Source: Roseovarius pacificus (GTDB taxonomy: Bacteria; Pseudomonadota; Alphaproteobacteria; Rhodobacterales; Rhodobacteraceae). Taken from it: 54,948 nt of DNA. The stretch is from contig NZ_FRBR01000017.1 in NCBI RefSeq assembly GCF_900142665.1, positions 1 through 54,948 of the forward strand, given 5' to 3'. The notes below the pieces were generated by a model. The model was not told the origin of the DNA, ran no database searches, and was given only the letters and a program-made list of their open reading frames with translations. The first letter of the stretch is position 1. Each line of letters starts with the position of its first letter. This document shows, piece after piece, positions 9,374-17,664 of this stretch. The position numbers and the translations under genes are program-made.

Positions 9374-10399
9374 ATGAAAGGGCGCGCAATGCTGAGATTC
9401 CTGATCACCGTGATTCTGCTCGCCGCCGCGGCCTGGGCCGGGTACTGGTTCATCGGCTCGACCGGCGTGCAATCGGGCTTTGCCACGTGGTTCGATCAGC
9501 GCCGGGCCGAAGGCTGGGTCGCCGATTACACCGCGCTCGACGTCCAGGGCTTTCCCAACCGGTTCGACACGGTGGTCACCGGCCTCACGCTGGCCGACCC
9601 CGACACCGGGCTGGCCTGGGACGCGCCGCAATTCCAGATCAACGCGCTCAGCTACCGGCCCAACCACGTGATCGCCGTCTGGCCCGAGACGCAGCGCCTT
9701 GCCACCCCGCTGGCGAAATACGACCTGCAAAGCCAGGACATGCGCGCCAGCCTCGTGCTGGAACCCAACACCAGCCTGACCCTGCAACGCACCACCCTGA
9801 CCGCCAAGGAACTGGAGATTCACCCGCTGGACGACAGCGGCGACACATCGCTGCAAGCGTTGCGGCTGGCCGCCGATCACGTCCCGATGCAGAATCTCGC
9901 CACCTACCGGCTGGGTCTGGCCGCCGATGGGCTGTCCCCCGCGTTGTCCTGGCGCGAAACCGTCGATCCCTCAGGGCGCCTGCCCGAAACCTTCGACGCA
10001 CTCAACATCGACCTGACCGTCGAATTCGACAAGCCATGGGATCGCACCGCCATCGAAGACGCCCGCCCGCAACCGCGCCGGATCGACATCCGGCTGGCCG
10101 AGGCCCGCTGGGGCCGGCTGGAATTGCAAATGGCCGGCGAAATGAGCGTCGATGCCTCGGGCCACCCCGAGGGCGAGGTCATGATCAAGGCCCGCAACTG
10201 GCGCGATATCCTCGATCTGGCGGTGAATGCCGGGGCGATGCCGGAAGGCATGGCCGGAACCGTGGCTGACGGACTGGGCCTGATTTCGCAAATGGCGGGC
10301 AACCCCAGGACACTGGATATCCCGCTGAACCTGCGTAACGGCAGTGTTTTTCTGGGGCCGGTCCCCATCGGCCCCGCACCGGTGCTGCGCCTGCGATAA
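9374..10399 (+). CDS. DUF2125 domain protein, membrane-anchored
   Basis: This 341-residue protein has an N-terminal hydrophobic segment (LRFLITVILLAAAAWAGYWF) that is either an uncleaved anchor or a signal peptide. The remaining periplasmic part is beta-rich, with repeated strands such as YDLQSQDMRASLVLEPN. The layout matches DUF2125, a family frequent in Alphaproteobacteria whose function is unknown. Either Met1 or Met6 (MLRFLITV) may be the start. The gene stands alone on the plus strand. A repetitive palindromic element lies between it and the converging extensin-like gene. Confidence 0.8.
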   Translation: MKGRAMLRFLITVILLAAAAWAGYWFIGSTGVQSGFATWFDQRRAEGWVADYTALDVQGFPNRFDTVVTGLTLADPDTGLAWDAPQFQINALSYRPNHVIAVWPETQRLATPLAKYDLQSQDMRASLVLEPNTSLTLQRTTLTAKELEIHPLDDSGDTSLQALRLAADHVPMQNLATYRLGLAADGLSPALSWRETVDPSGRLPETFDALNIDLTVEFDKPWDRTAIEDARPQPRRIDIRLAEARWGRLELQMAGEMSVDASGHPEGEVMIKARNWRDILDLAVNAGAMPEGMAGTVADGLGLISQMAGNPRTLDIPLNLRNGSVFLGPVPIGPAPVLRLR

Positions 10400-10401
10400 C
10401 C

Positions 10402-10458
10402 GGGACAAAGGGGGCGTTGCCCCCTCGGCCTGCGGCCTCACCCCCAGAGTATTTCAGG
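10402..10458. repeat. REP-like palindromic element
   Basis: The 3' ends of two converging genes are separated by a short structured sequence. GGGGGC-GTT-GCCCCC at 10410-10424 forms a 6-bp hairpin. It is followed by GGCC-TGC-GGCC at 10427-10436 and then CACCCCCAGAGTATTTC. From memory, near-identical two-hairpin sequences ending in CCCCC..AGTATTT occur many times in roseobacter genomes as intergenic REP-type elements. There is no T-run for a classical terminator, but it could still end transcription from either side. Confidence 0.6.
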
Positions 10459-10475
10459 AAAGATGAAGATACGCC

Positions 10476-11084
10476 TCAGCGGCAATACGGCCCATAGCCG
10501 TGTTCGGCCGTATCGAAATGGAAATGGTCCTGATGGTGCGGGTCCGAGTTCGGCCCCAGAACCGTCCCGAACGGCCCGCAGGCTGCGCCGTGCAATTTCC
10601 GCAGGATGCGCCCGTGCTTGCCCCGCCCCCAATCCTTCAATACCGAAATTTCCGACCCGTCGGCCAGTTGGATGGCGGCGATGTCGATGGCCTTGCCCTT
10701 GGCGTGTTCGGACAGGCGCGCGCCGGAGCGGTGATTGCGCGTCCGGCAGGCGTAATGCGCCGGCACCCGCAGGGCCGTGGCCCCGCCGCCGGTCTTGCCG
10801 ACCGCCGGAATCATGTCGCGGTCGATCCACCCCTTGAGGGTGCGCGCGGTGTTGCATTCCATGGCCGACGGCTGGCTCAGCGCAATTCCGCCGATCCGGC
10901 GCACGCGCACGGCCGCCTGTATTCCGCAGCCCCCCGGCCCCGGCAACTCGCCCACGATTTCGCCCTTGATCGAAGGATCGCCGCAAACCGATCCGCGGCT
11001 GGAGACGACCGGCTCTTTCTGGCCGCCACCGGGGATCATGGAACATCCCATGAGGATCAGTGGGATAAGCAGGATCTTGCGCAT
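10476..11084 (-). CDS. Extensin-like family lipoprotein
   Basis: This 202-residue protein starts with a lipoprotein signal (IPLILMGC, lipidation at Cys14). The rest is the extensin-like C-terminal domain (DUF3410/extensin family). Its hallmarks are CGIQAAVRV, AMECNTARTLKGW, HYACRTRN..SEHAKGKAIDI and DHFHFD. The His and Asp pattern (SEHAKGKAID, HHQDHFHFD) resembles D-Ala-D-Ala metallopeptidases of the LAS group, so a cell-wall hydrolase function is plausible but unproven. It lies 4 bases downstream of the tyrC-like gene and is probably the last gene of the hisC-tyrC transcript. Confidence 0.85.
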   Translation of the reverse strand: MRKILLIPLILMGCSMIPGGGQKEPVVSSRGSVCGDPSIKGEIVGELPGPGGCGIQAAVRVRRIGGIALSQPSAMECNTARTLKGWIDRDMIPAVGKTGGGATALRVPAHYACRTRNHRSGARLSEHAKGKAIDIAAIQLADGSEISVLKDWGRGKHGRILRKLHGAACGPFGTVLGPNSDPHHQDHFHFDTAEHGYGPYCR

Positions 11085-11088
11085 CTCG

Positions 11089-12009
11089 TCAGCCTTTTTT
11101 TACCCGTCCGAAATCCGGCGCATCGGTATCCTGCCCCGCTTCGATAATCCCGCGCCGGATGGCGCGCGTGCGGGTAAAATACGCGAACAGGTGATCGCCG
11201 TCACCGGTGCGGATCGCGCGTTGCAGCGCGAACAGCTCTTCGGTGAAGCGGCCCAGGATTTCCAGCGTGGCCTCCTTGTTGTTCAGGAATACGTCGCGCC
11301 ACATGGTCGGATCGCTGGCGGCGATCCGGGTGAAATCGCGAAACCCCGCGGCGGAATACTTGATCACCTCGCTGTCGGTCACCCGGCGCAGATCGTCGGC
11401 CACGCCCACCATCGTGTAAGCGATGAGGTGGGGCGCGTGGCTGGTCACGGCCAGAACCAGATCGTGATGCTCGGCATCCATCTCATCGGTCTGCGCGCCC
11501 ATGCCCTGCCACAGGGCCTCGACCCGCGCCACGGCATCGCGATCGCTGCCCTCGACCGGAACGATCAGGCACCAGCGATTGTCGAACAACTCGGCAAAGC
11601 CGGCGCGCGGGCCGGAATGCTCGGTGCCCGCCAGCGGGTGGGCGGGCACGAAATGCACCCCCGCGGGCAGGTGCGGGGCAACGGCCTCGATCACCGCCTT
11701 CTTGACCGATCCGACATCGCTGACCGTCGCACCGGGCTTGAGGGCCGGGGCGATCTCGGCCGCGACCGCGCCCATCGCGCCCACGGGAACGCACAGCACC
11801 ACCAGATCGGCGCCTTCGACGGCCTCGGCGGCGCTGTCGCAAACCCGGTCGCACAGGCCGATTTCGCGCGCGGTATCGCGGGTTTCGACCGAGCGGGCAT
11901 AGCCCGTCACTTCACCGGCCAGCCCCGCGCGCCTGATCGCCCAGAACATGGACGAGGCGATCAGCCCCAGACCGATCAGCGCGACGCGGTCATATACCTG
12001 CGCCATCAC
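11089..12009 (-). CDS. tyrC: Prephenate/arogenate dehydrogenase
   Basis: This protein catalyses the oxidative decarboxylation of prephenate or arogenate in tyrosine synthesis, using NAD(P)+. The 306 residues start with a Rossmann fold, [17 protein letters not shown] near residues 13-29. The segment [14 protein letters not shown] carries the catalytic His expected for TyrA-type enzymes. There is no fused chorismate mutase. It overlaps hisC by 4 bases (ATGA). I cannot decide from sequence whether prephenate or arogenate is preferred. Confidence 0.9.
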   Translation of the reverse strand: MMAQVYDRVALIGLGLIASSMFWAIRRAGLAGEVTGYARSVETRDTAREIGLCDRVCDSAAEAVEGADLVVLCVPVGAMGAVAAEIAPALKPGATVSDVGSVKKAVIEAVAPHLPAGVHFVPAHPLAGTEHSGPRAGFAELFDNRWCLIVPVEGSDRDAVARVEALWQGMGAQTDEMDAEHHDLVLAVTSHAPHLIAYTMVGVADDLRRVTDSEVIKYSAAGFRDFTRIAASDPTMWRDVFLNNKEATLEILGRFTEELFALQRAIRTGDGDHLFAYFTRTRAIRRGIIEAGQDTDAPDFGRVKKG

Positions 12010-13088
12010 TCATCCCCCATGAACTGCCCCACCGCATGGGCCACCCGGCGGCAACTGGGCTCATCGCCCACGGTGATGCGCAGGCAATTGGGCAGCTTGT
12101 AGCCATGCACCCGGCGCACGATCAGCCCCTCGGATTTCAGGTATTCGTCGCAGGCCTCGGCCTCTTCCCGGCTGGAAAACCGCGCAAGGATGAAATTCGC
12201 CATCGACGTGTCCGACGGCACCCCGTGCCCGGCCAGAGCCTCGGCCAGCCAGGCGCGCAGGCGCGTGTTGTCGTTGCGGCACTTCTCGGCCCAGGCGGTA
12301 TCGCGCACCGCGGCCTCGGCCGTGACAAGGGCGGGCTGCCCGAGGTTGAAGGGGCCGCGAATGCGGTTCAGCACGTCGATCACATGCTGCGGGCCATACC
12401 CCCAGCCCACGCGCAACCCGCCAAGCCCGTAGAGCTTGGAGAACGTGCGCGTCATCATCACGTTTTCGCGGCTCTCCACCAGCCGCGCGCCGCCATCGTA
12501 GCCTTCGACATATTCGGCATAGGCCCCGTCGATCACCAGCAGGACATGATCGGGCAGGCCATCGGCCAGCCGCGTCAGTTCGCCCTCGCCGATCATCGTG
12601 CCGGTGGGATTGTTCGGATTGGCGATGAACACCAGCCGCGTGGCGTCGGTGCAGGCGGCCAGGATGGCATCCACATCCGTGACCCGCTCGCGCTCGCGCA
12701 CCTCGACCGGGGTCGCGCCATTGGCCAGCGCGCCGATGCGATACATCGCAAAGCCATGCTCGGTGTGGATCACCTCGTTGCCCGGCCCGGCATAGGCCTG
12801 ACACAGAAAGGCGATGATCTCGTCGCTGCCCGCGCCGCAGATCACCCGCGCGGGATCGAGGCCGTGCACCTCGCCGATCGCCTCGCGCAGCGCGCGGTGA
12901 TCGGTCGAGGGATACCGGTGCAGGTCGAACCCGGCCTTGCGGAACGCGTCCTTGGCGGCCTCGCTCGGACCGAACGGGTTTTCGTTCGAGCTGAGCTTGA
13001 CCACGTTCGACACTCCCTCGATATGCGAGGCCCCGCCCTGATACAGGTCGATCTCCAGAATACCCGGTTGTGGCGTGATCTTGGTCAT
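12006..13088 (-). CDS. hisC: Histidinol-phosphate/aromatic aminotransferase
   Basis: This class I/II PLP-dependent aminotransferase of 360 residues converts imidazole-acetol phosphate to histidinol phosphate. NPNNPTG lies at 157-163, DGAYAEY near 187, and the Schiff-base lysine is K218 in [12 protein letters not shown]. The start [11 protein letters not shown] matches HisC proteins of Alphaproteobacteria. Translational coupling to a prephenate/arogenate dehydrogenase suggests it may also serve tyrosine synthesis, since HisC enzymes can transaminate prephenate or hydroxyphenylpyruvate. hisD is in a separate operon about 5 kb away. Confidence 0.9.
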   Translation of the reverse strand: MTKITPQPGILEIDLYQGGASHIEGVSNVVKLSSNENPFGPSEAAKDAFRKAGFDLHRYPSTDHRALREAIGEVHGLDPARVICGAGSDEIIAFLCQAYAGPGNEVIHTEHGFAMYRIGALANGATPVEVRERERVTDVDAILAACTDATRLVFIANPNNPTGTMIGEGELTRLADGLPDHVLLVIDGAYAEYVEGYDGGARLVESRENVMMTRTFSKLYGLGGLRVGWGYGPQHVIDVLNRIRGPFNLGQPALVTAEAAVRDTAWAEKCRNDNTRLRAWLAEALAGHGVPSDTSMANFILARFSSREEAEACDEYLKSEGLIVRRVHGYKLPNCLRITVGDEPSCRRVAHAVGQFMGDE

Positions 13089-13210
13089 GGCGCATACTCC
13101 CCTGCCGGTGTTCTAGCTTTGCCCCCTGGCCTTGGCCAGCTTCAAAAGACACGGCGCAAGGCTGGCGTCCAAACGTGGCAGCTCTGCCACTCCTGCACAT
13201 CGGCACAAAT

Positions 13211-13250
13211 GAGAAAGGCCGCGCCGGGCATCCCCGTCGCGGCCTTTTTC
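13211..13250 (-). terminator. Intrinsic terminator after rpsD
   Basis: The palindrome GGCCGCG (13217-13223) and CGCGGCC (13238-13244), extended by AAA and TTT on the outside, forms a stable stem. On the minus strand the transcript continues with UUUCUC after the stem. It lies 18 bases past the rpsD stop and upstream of hisC, so it should separate the two units. The T-run is better on the plus strand. Confidence 0.7.
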
Positions 13251-13267
13251 CAGCGTATGCAGAACGC

Positions 13268-13888
13268 TTAGTTCTGCGCGTAGAATTCGATGACGAGGTT
13301 CGGTTCCATCATCACCGGATAGGGCACGTCGCCCAGGCCGGGGGTCCGCACGAAGGTGGCGGTCATCTTGGAATGGTCGGCCTCGATGTAATCGGGCACG
13401 TCACGCTCGGGCAGTTGGGTGGCTTCCAGAAGCGCCGCCATCTGCTTGGAGCGGTCGCGCACTTCGACCACGTCACCCTCTTTCACGCGGTAGGAGGGGA
13501 TGTTGACCTTCTTGCCGTTCACCCGGACATGGCCGTGGTTCACGAACTGACGCGCGGCAAAGATCGTGGGCACGAACTTGGCACGGTAAACGACGGCGTC
13601 CAGACGGCGCTCCAGCAGGCCGATCAGCAATTCACCGGTGTCGCCGCGCAGACGCTCGGCTTCGGCATAGATACGGCGGAACTGTTTTTCCGTCAGATCA
13701 CCGTAATAGCCCTTCAGCTTCTGCTTGGCGCGCAGTTGCAGGCCAAAGTCGGACATCTTGCCCTTGCGGCGCTGACCGTGCTGGCCGGGGCCGTATTCGC
13801 GGCGGTTGACGGGGGATTTCGGACGGCCCCAGATGTTTTCGCCCATCCGGCGGTCGATTTTGTACTTGGCAGACGTGCGTTTGGTCAC
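13268..13888 (-). CDS. rpsD: 30S ribosomal protein S4
   Basis: S4 is a primary 16S rRNA-binding protein that nucleates 30S assembly. The 206-residue length equals the usual one. Recognisable parts are [21 protein letters not shown] near the N-terminus and the S4 RNA-binding domain ([27 protein letters not shown]...). I chose the GTG at 13888 ([14 protein letters not shown]), preceded by GAAGGAGATCAGCC; the frame is open further upstream without meaning. The gene is monocistronic, with its own promoter, a structured leader and a terminator. Confidence 0.96.
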   Translation of the reverse strand: MTKRTSAKYKIDRRMGENIWGRPKSPVNRREYGPGQHGQRRKGKMSDFGLQLRAKQKLKGYYGDLTEKQFRRIYAEAERLRGDTGELLIGLLERRLDAVVYRAKFVPTIFAARQFVNHGHVRVNGKKVNIPSYRVKEGDVVEVRDRSKQMAALLEATQLPERDVPDYIEADHSKMTATFVRTPGLGDVPYPVMMEPNLVIEFYAQN

Positions 13889-13994
13889 GGCTGATCTCCT
13901 TCGTTCAGGTTTCGAAGGGCGTTGTCCTCTTCCCGGTATTTGCCGGGATGACAGGAATCCCCTTGCGGGGGCCACCAACACCAATGAAGCCGCG
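13889..13994 (-). promoter_or_regulatory. Structured 5' leader of rpsD
   Basis: About 100 bases lie between the predicted promoter and the GTG start. On the minus strand they contain CCCC-GCAA-GGGG (13959-13970, a GNRA-type tetraloop hairpin) and CCCGG-CAAATA-CCGGG (13932-13947), followed by GAAGGAGATC. S4 autoregulates translation through leader RNA in other bacteria, so this is a candidate autoregulatory leader. That role is inference. Confidence 0.4.
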
Positions 13995-14022
13995 CTTATA
14001 CGCCCCTTCCGGGCAGAGTCAA
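13995..14022 (-). promoter_or_regulatory. Sigma70-type promoter of rpsD
   Basis: On the minus strand, TTGACT (14017-14022) and TATAAG (13995-14000) are separated by 16 bases. The match to the housekeeping consensus is good. The start of transcription would be near 13988, about 100 bases before the rpsD start. Confidence 0.7.
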
Positions 14023-14056
14023 CCGCTCATCGCCCAAACGCCGGAGCCCTGCCGGG

Positions 14057-15124
14057 TCAGGCCGCCTCATACCGCAAAACCGCGGCTTCCGACGCACTCA
14101 GGCTGCGCCGGGCAAAGCCGCCATAGCGCTGCGGTTCGGCCTCCAGCGACGCATCCAGCGCCAGCAGGCGCGCCCGGTCTTCGCCATCCAGCGTCGACAA
14201 GGCCGTGCTGGCGGGATGGAAGCTTTCGGTTTCGATCCCGTTGGCCCATAGCACAGCATGCGCGGGCAGCAGCAGGTGAATATAGGTCACCTCGCGCACC
14301 GCGACATCCACCGCGATCGTGCCGTTATTGATCAAATCGCGCGCCCGCACCAGAACCTCGGGCGTGTTGAACAAGGCCCTCGCCTCGTCGCCCTTGATCA
14401 GCATGCGATGCTCGGGCGAGACCAGCAATTCCTGGTCGGGCCGCTCCACACCCAGGGCCCCGGCCCGGATACGCACCGGCCGCAAATGCGGCATCGCGAA
14501 CAGGCGCGCGCCGCTCATCCGGCGGCTGCCGATCCACTGCACCTCCTGCGCGCCGTTATCCTTGGTCTGCACCAGATCGCCCTCGCGCAGGTCCTGCACC
14601 AGTCGCGGCCCTTGCGGCGTTTCCAGCCGCGTCCCCGGCGTAAAACAGATCACACCGCCGGTTTCCGGCCCGGTCGAGGCAACCTTCTGCGCCGCCTCGA
14701 AGGAATGATGCACCACCCACATTTCGGTATCCGAAGGCGGGATATCGTCCACGAACAACAGCAAGGGCGGCGCGCCGCCTCCGACTTCGATCATCGTGAC
14801 CGTGAAACTGCGCGATCCGTTCGTGACCACGAAACCGCTATCCGTCAGCGGATCGTCCACGTCGATCCCGTTCAGGTTTCGCTGATTTGTACGCGCGGCC
14901 CCCACCAACCGCCGCACCAGCCGTGCCGCTCGCTTGCGGCAATTCATATCGCCGTCTGCCCGCTCAAGGCGCAGTACTTCATTTGGGCCATCCACCCGAA
15001 CAAGATCGCCCCGCCAGGACCATGCGGCCCCGACGCTCAGCGCCTGTACCGGAGCGGAAACCAATCCGTCCACTTCCGTCTGCGACCAGGAGATGACAAA
15101 CGCGCCTCTAAAGCCCGTTTTCAT
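14057..15124 (-). CDS. Hint-domain protein
   Basis: In this 355-residue protein, residues 159 to about 300 form a Hint (Hedgehog/intein) domain. It begins ICFTPGTRLETPQGPRLVQDLREGDLV with the nucleophile-type Cys at 160 and later contains HAVLWANGIETESFHPA. The first 155 residues form an unassigned domain and there is no classical signal peptide. Such Hint proteins are very common in Rhodobacterales, sometimes linked to secreted repeat proteins. Only about 55 residues follow the Hint domain, so the part released by any self-cleavage is unclear. A near-palindromic TTAACC/GGTTAG site lies upstream. Confidence 0.8.
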   Translation of the reverse strand: MKTGFRGAFVISWSQTEVDGLVSAPVQALSVGAAWSWRGDLVRVDGPNEVLRLERADGDMNCRKRAARLVRRLVGAARTNQRNLNGIDVDDPLTDSGFVVTNGSRSFTVTMIEVGGGAPPLLLFVDDIPPSDTEMWVVHHSFEAAQKVASTGPETGGVICFTPGTRLETPQGPRLVQDLREGDLVQTKDNGAQEVQWIGSRRMSGARLFAMPHLRPVRIRAGALGVERPDQELLVSPEHRMLIKGDEARALFNTPEVLVRARDLINNGTIAVDVAVREVTYIHLLLPAHAVLWANGIETESFHPASTALSTLDGEDRARLLALDASLEAEPQRYGGFARRSLSASEAAVLRYEAA

Positions 15125-15153
15125 AGCCTGTATGCCTGCCTTTTATTTTTTTA

Positions 15154-15168
15154 TTAACCAGAGGTTAG
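15154..15168. promoter_or_regulatory. CtrA-like palindromic site
   Basis: TTAACC-AGA-GGTTAG lies 30-44 bases upstream of the Hint-protein start. It resembles the TTAACC half-site recognised by the alphaproteobacterial response regulator CtrA. The spacing is not the classical TTAA-N7-TTAA. An AT-rich stretch between it and the gene might hold the -10 element. Confidence 0.3.
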
Positions 15169-15252
15169 CAGACGCGAATCACCCTGGGAAGTCCTGCAAA
15201 GACCTTTGTTGCCAAAAAACAGATGGCGTCACCCGCAGCCCACAACCGGCAC

Positions 15253-16395
15253 CTAAACGACATGCGGCCCGTAGGGTGTATCGTTCAGCACTTCGGCCCC
15301 GTCCGGCCCCAGCAGAACGGTATTGGAGACAAAGAAATTCCCGCGCCCGGTTTCGGTGAACCATGACATCAGGTGAAACGTCATGCCCTCCTGCATCTCA
15401 AGCTCCGAGTCATGCCGCAACCCCGTCACGCGCGGCCCGCCCGTCCATGACGGCGGAAACCCGATCCCCACCAGATACCCGCAATGATGCCGCCGGTACT
15501 CCGGCATCCCGGCAGCATCGACCACAGCCTGCCATCCATCGTACACATCGCGCGCCCGCACACCGGGGCGCAGCGCCGCCAGCGTCGCATCGAAGGCCCG
15601 CTTGCTGATGTCGGCCATCGCCGCATCTTCGTCGGATATCTGCCCGATGCTCACCAGCCGCCCCATCGGCGCGTTGTAGCGGGCAACGCACCCGGCGACT
15701 TCCAGAAACACCGCCCCTTCATGGGTGCCCTCGCCCCAACTGGTATGCTCTTCGGCCATGCGGGCCGCCGGGCGCAGGAACGGGCCGAACCCTGGCGGCG
15801 TACCGCCTGCACGGGTCATCGCCGACAGGCATTCGGCGGCAACTTCCGCCTCTTGCGCGCCATCGTGAATGGCCGCAATCGCCGCTTGTGTTCCCGCATC
15901 CGCCGCCCTGGCCGCCCGGCGCATGAATCCCTCTTCCTCGGGCGATTTCACCAGCCGCAGGGTATCGACCATGCCGGTGATGTCGCGCCATTCGGCCCCG
16001 GCGATCCCCTCTTTCAACGCCTCGCCCATGGCCAGCGACAACCCCGATGACCACGCCTCGTGTCCAACCGCCTTGCCCGCGCAAGACCCGGCCAGATGCC
16101 CGATCACCACATCCGCCGCCGTTTCAGAGTCGCTGTGCCCAAGAAAGCGCGCATTGCGCACCATGTTGGCAATCGCCACCTGCTCCATCTGGCGCGTGAC
16201 CAATACCATATCGCCCTCGCGTGGCACGATCAGAACATGCGGCGCGAAATATCCCCAGTGATCCAGCCCGATCAGGTAAAAGATGTTTTCCGGCGCGCTC
16301 AGCAGGATCAGGTCGAGCCCCCGCGCCTCCATCTGCTGTCGGGTCGCGGCCACACGGCGGGCCAGTTCGCCATCGCTGAACGGGTTGGAATGCAT
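15253..16395 (-). CDS. M24-family hydrolase lacking metal ligands (ectoine hydrolase/creatinase-like)
   Basis: This 380-residue protein has a creatinase N-domain (1-150) and a pita-bread C-domain. The five metal ligands of M24 aminopeptidases are replaced. The usual DxG strand reads FLEVAG (E232), the second Asp position reads NAPMGR, the usual GHGIG reads CGYLVGIG, and the two late Glu positions are not acidic. This matches the metal-free ectoine hydrolase (DoeA/EutD) and creatinase branch, in which a Glu and His act directly. E232 and H217 are candidate catalytic residues. No other ectoine-degradation genes are nearby, so the substrate is uncertain. Confidence 0.7.
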   Translation of the reverse strand: MHSNPFSDGELARRVAATRQQMEARGLDLILLSAPENIFYLIGLDHWGYFAPHVLIVPREGDMVLVTRQMEQVAIANMVRNARFLGHSDSETAADVVIGHLAGSCAGKAVGHEAWSSGLSLAMGEALKEGIAGAEWRDITGMVDTLRLVKSPEEEGFMRRAARAADAGTQAAIAAIHDGAQEAEVAAECLSAMTRAGGTPPGFGPFLRPAARMAEEHTSWGEGTHEGAVFLEVAGCVARYNAPMGRLVSIGQISDEDAAMADISKRAFDATLAALRPGVRARDVYDGWQAVVDAAGMPEYRRHHCGYLVGIGFPPSWTGGPRVTGLRHDSELEMQEGMTFHLMSWFTETGRGNFFVSNTVLLGPDGAEVLNDTPYGPHVV

Positions 16396-16530
16396 CGCGG
16401 CGGCCTCCTGCTGGCAACGATCGGGGATAGCCGATGGTCCGCGCCTTTGCCCGCCAGGCCTGTCGCGTTCCCGCCATTTCCCGGTCAGTCCGCGACCTGT
16501 CTCATGCTTTCGGGGCGTGACAGCACGTTT

Positions 16531-16559
16531 GTACGAAACAGGGGTGGGTTTTGTACGAA
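16531..16559. repeat. GTACG repeat pair (locus 2)
   Basis: GTACG occurs at 16531 and 16553, 22 bases apart, in TTTGTACGAAAC and TTTTGTACGAAT contexts. The 14-mer at 16546-16559 is the exact reverse complement of 618-631. The pair lies in the 292-base gap between the GNAT gene stop and the M24 gene start; no gene is visible in that gap. Confidence 0.55.
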
Positions 16560-16590
16560 TTTCGCCGCGCGCCCTGTTAACCCGGCGGAT

Positions 16591-16641
16591 TTACCGATCC
16601 GATACCGACGCAATACCGACGTGATACCGATGCAATACCGA
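16591..16641. repeat. Five-unit 11-bp phased repeat (ATACCGA-N4)
   Basis: The core (A/T)TACCGA starts at 16591, 16602, 16613, 16624 and 16635, so the period is exactly 11 bases. The four-base spacers differ (TCCG, CGCA, CGTG, TGCA). On the minus strand the unit reads TCGGTAT-N4. A second array of the same type is at 48507-48546. A 7-bp core with 4-bp spacers is the layout bound by PhoB/OmpR-type response regulators, although the core word is not the Pho box. Confidence 0.8.
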
Positions 16642-16687
16642 ACACGGTTTTTCATTGTTAACCAATGGGTTGGACCCGATTCGCCGC

Positions 16688-17272
16688 TCAGAGCGCCCGC
16701 ATCCAGAATTGCAGCGGATGCTCCGTTTCCTCGGGCTGGTCTGTATCCTTCCAGCGAAACTGCGCGACCGCACCTTTCAGAGGCGCATACCCACGCTTGC
16801 GCCAGAACGGGTCAAGCGGTTGATATTGCTCGGGTTTCAAAGGATGATCCGCAGGGCGCACCACCCCGCAAAAGGCCACATACCGCCGCCCCATCTCCCG
16901 CGCATGGGCCTCGCGCGCATCGAAAAACGCATGCCCGATCCCCCGACCCCGGTATCCGGGCAGCAAGACACTTTCCGCACAGTAGAAAATGTCTTTCAGA
17001 TCAATGTCTTGCCCATCAAACGCCGCCGCGAAATCCTCGGCATGATCTTCCATCGGCGTCCCCGTCGAAGCCCCGATCAGACGATCCCCGTCAAACGCCG
17101 CCACCAATATGGCGTTTTCGCTTTCGCGATAGATCTGTAGATAGTGTCTCTCATAGGCCTCATCCCCATCATATAGATAGGGCCAGGCCCGAAACACCTC
17201 GATCCGCAGCCGCGCCACATCGTCCAGCGCCTCAGCCAGATCCTCGCCCGTCAGCCGCTCGACCCGGATCAT
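16688..17272 (-). CDS. GNAT family N-acetyltransferase
   Basis: This 194-residue protein belongs to the acetyl-CoA-dependent N-acetyltransferase fold. The acetyl-CoA-binding loop is seen in LLPGYRGRGIGHAFFD (about residues 102-117). The preceding strand ILVAAFDGDRLIGASTG is also characteristic. The substrate cannot be predicted. It overlaps the NTF2-like gene by 4 bases (ATGA) and is the last gene of the hisD operon. An array of 11-bp repeats begins 47 bases past its stop. Confidence 0.85.
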   Translation of the reverse strand: MIRVERLTGEDLAEALDDVARLRIEVFRAWPYLYDGDEAYERHYLQIYRESENAILVAAFDGDRLIGASTGTPMEDHAEDFAAAFDGQDIDLKDIFYCAESVLLPGYRGRGIGHAFFDAREAHAREMGRRYVAFCGVVRPADHPLKPEQYQPLDPFWRKRGYAPLKGAVAQFRWKDTDQPEETEHPLQFWMRAL

Positions 17273-17664
17273 CCTTTGACCTGTCGCATCCAGTCAGCCA
17301 GGTTATAATAGGTGACGATCCGGGTTATCTTGCCGTTTTTCAACGAAAAAAACGATCCGGCAGGCAAACGGTAGGTTTGCCCGTTCGCCTCGGGCAAGCC
17401 TTCGTCGGTTTCCAGATACGTCCCGTTCACCACATATTCCGCCGCCGCGCGCGCCCCACCCTCGGCGTCGAAGATCACCATATCGGTCAGTTCTTCGCGG
17501 TAGCAGCGATTCATATGCTCGCAAAAGGCCCGGAAGGCCTCCTTCCCGGTGCGAACCTGCCCCTCGTTCACATGATGCGCCACATCATCGCTCAGGCAGG
17601 CCAGCATCGTCGCCACGTCCCCCCTGTTGAAGGCATCGAAATAGGATTTAACCGTTGAATTCAT
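17269..17664 (-). CDS. NTF2-like (SnoaL/ketosteroid-isomerase-related) protein
   Basis: This 131-residue protein has the NTF2-like order: helix STVKSYFDAFNRGDVATMLACLSDDV, FRAFCEHMNRCYREELTDMVIF, GTYLETDEGLPEANGQTYRLPAGSFF and KNGKITRIVTYYN. Such proteins bind small ligands or act as isomerases or hydrolases; the role here is unknown. I chose the ATG at 17664 (MNSTVKSY), preceded by AAAGGAGATGCA, rather than one eight codons upstream. The start overlaps the phosphatase stop by 4 bases and its own stop overlaps the GNAT start, so it is translationally coupled on both sides. Confidence 0.82.
   Translation of the reverse strand: MNSTVKSYFDAFNRGDVATMLACLSDDVAHHVNEGQVRTGKEAFRAFCEHMNRCYREELTDMVIFDAEGGARAAAEYVVNGTYLETDEGLPEANGQTYRLPAGSFFSLKNGKITRIVTYYNLADWMRQVKG

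Noticed and set aside
16591..16641. CRISPR array
   Set aside because: Units are 11 bp with 4-bp spacers, far too short, and no cas genes are present.
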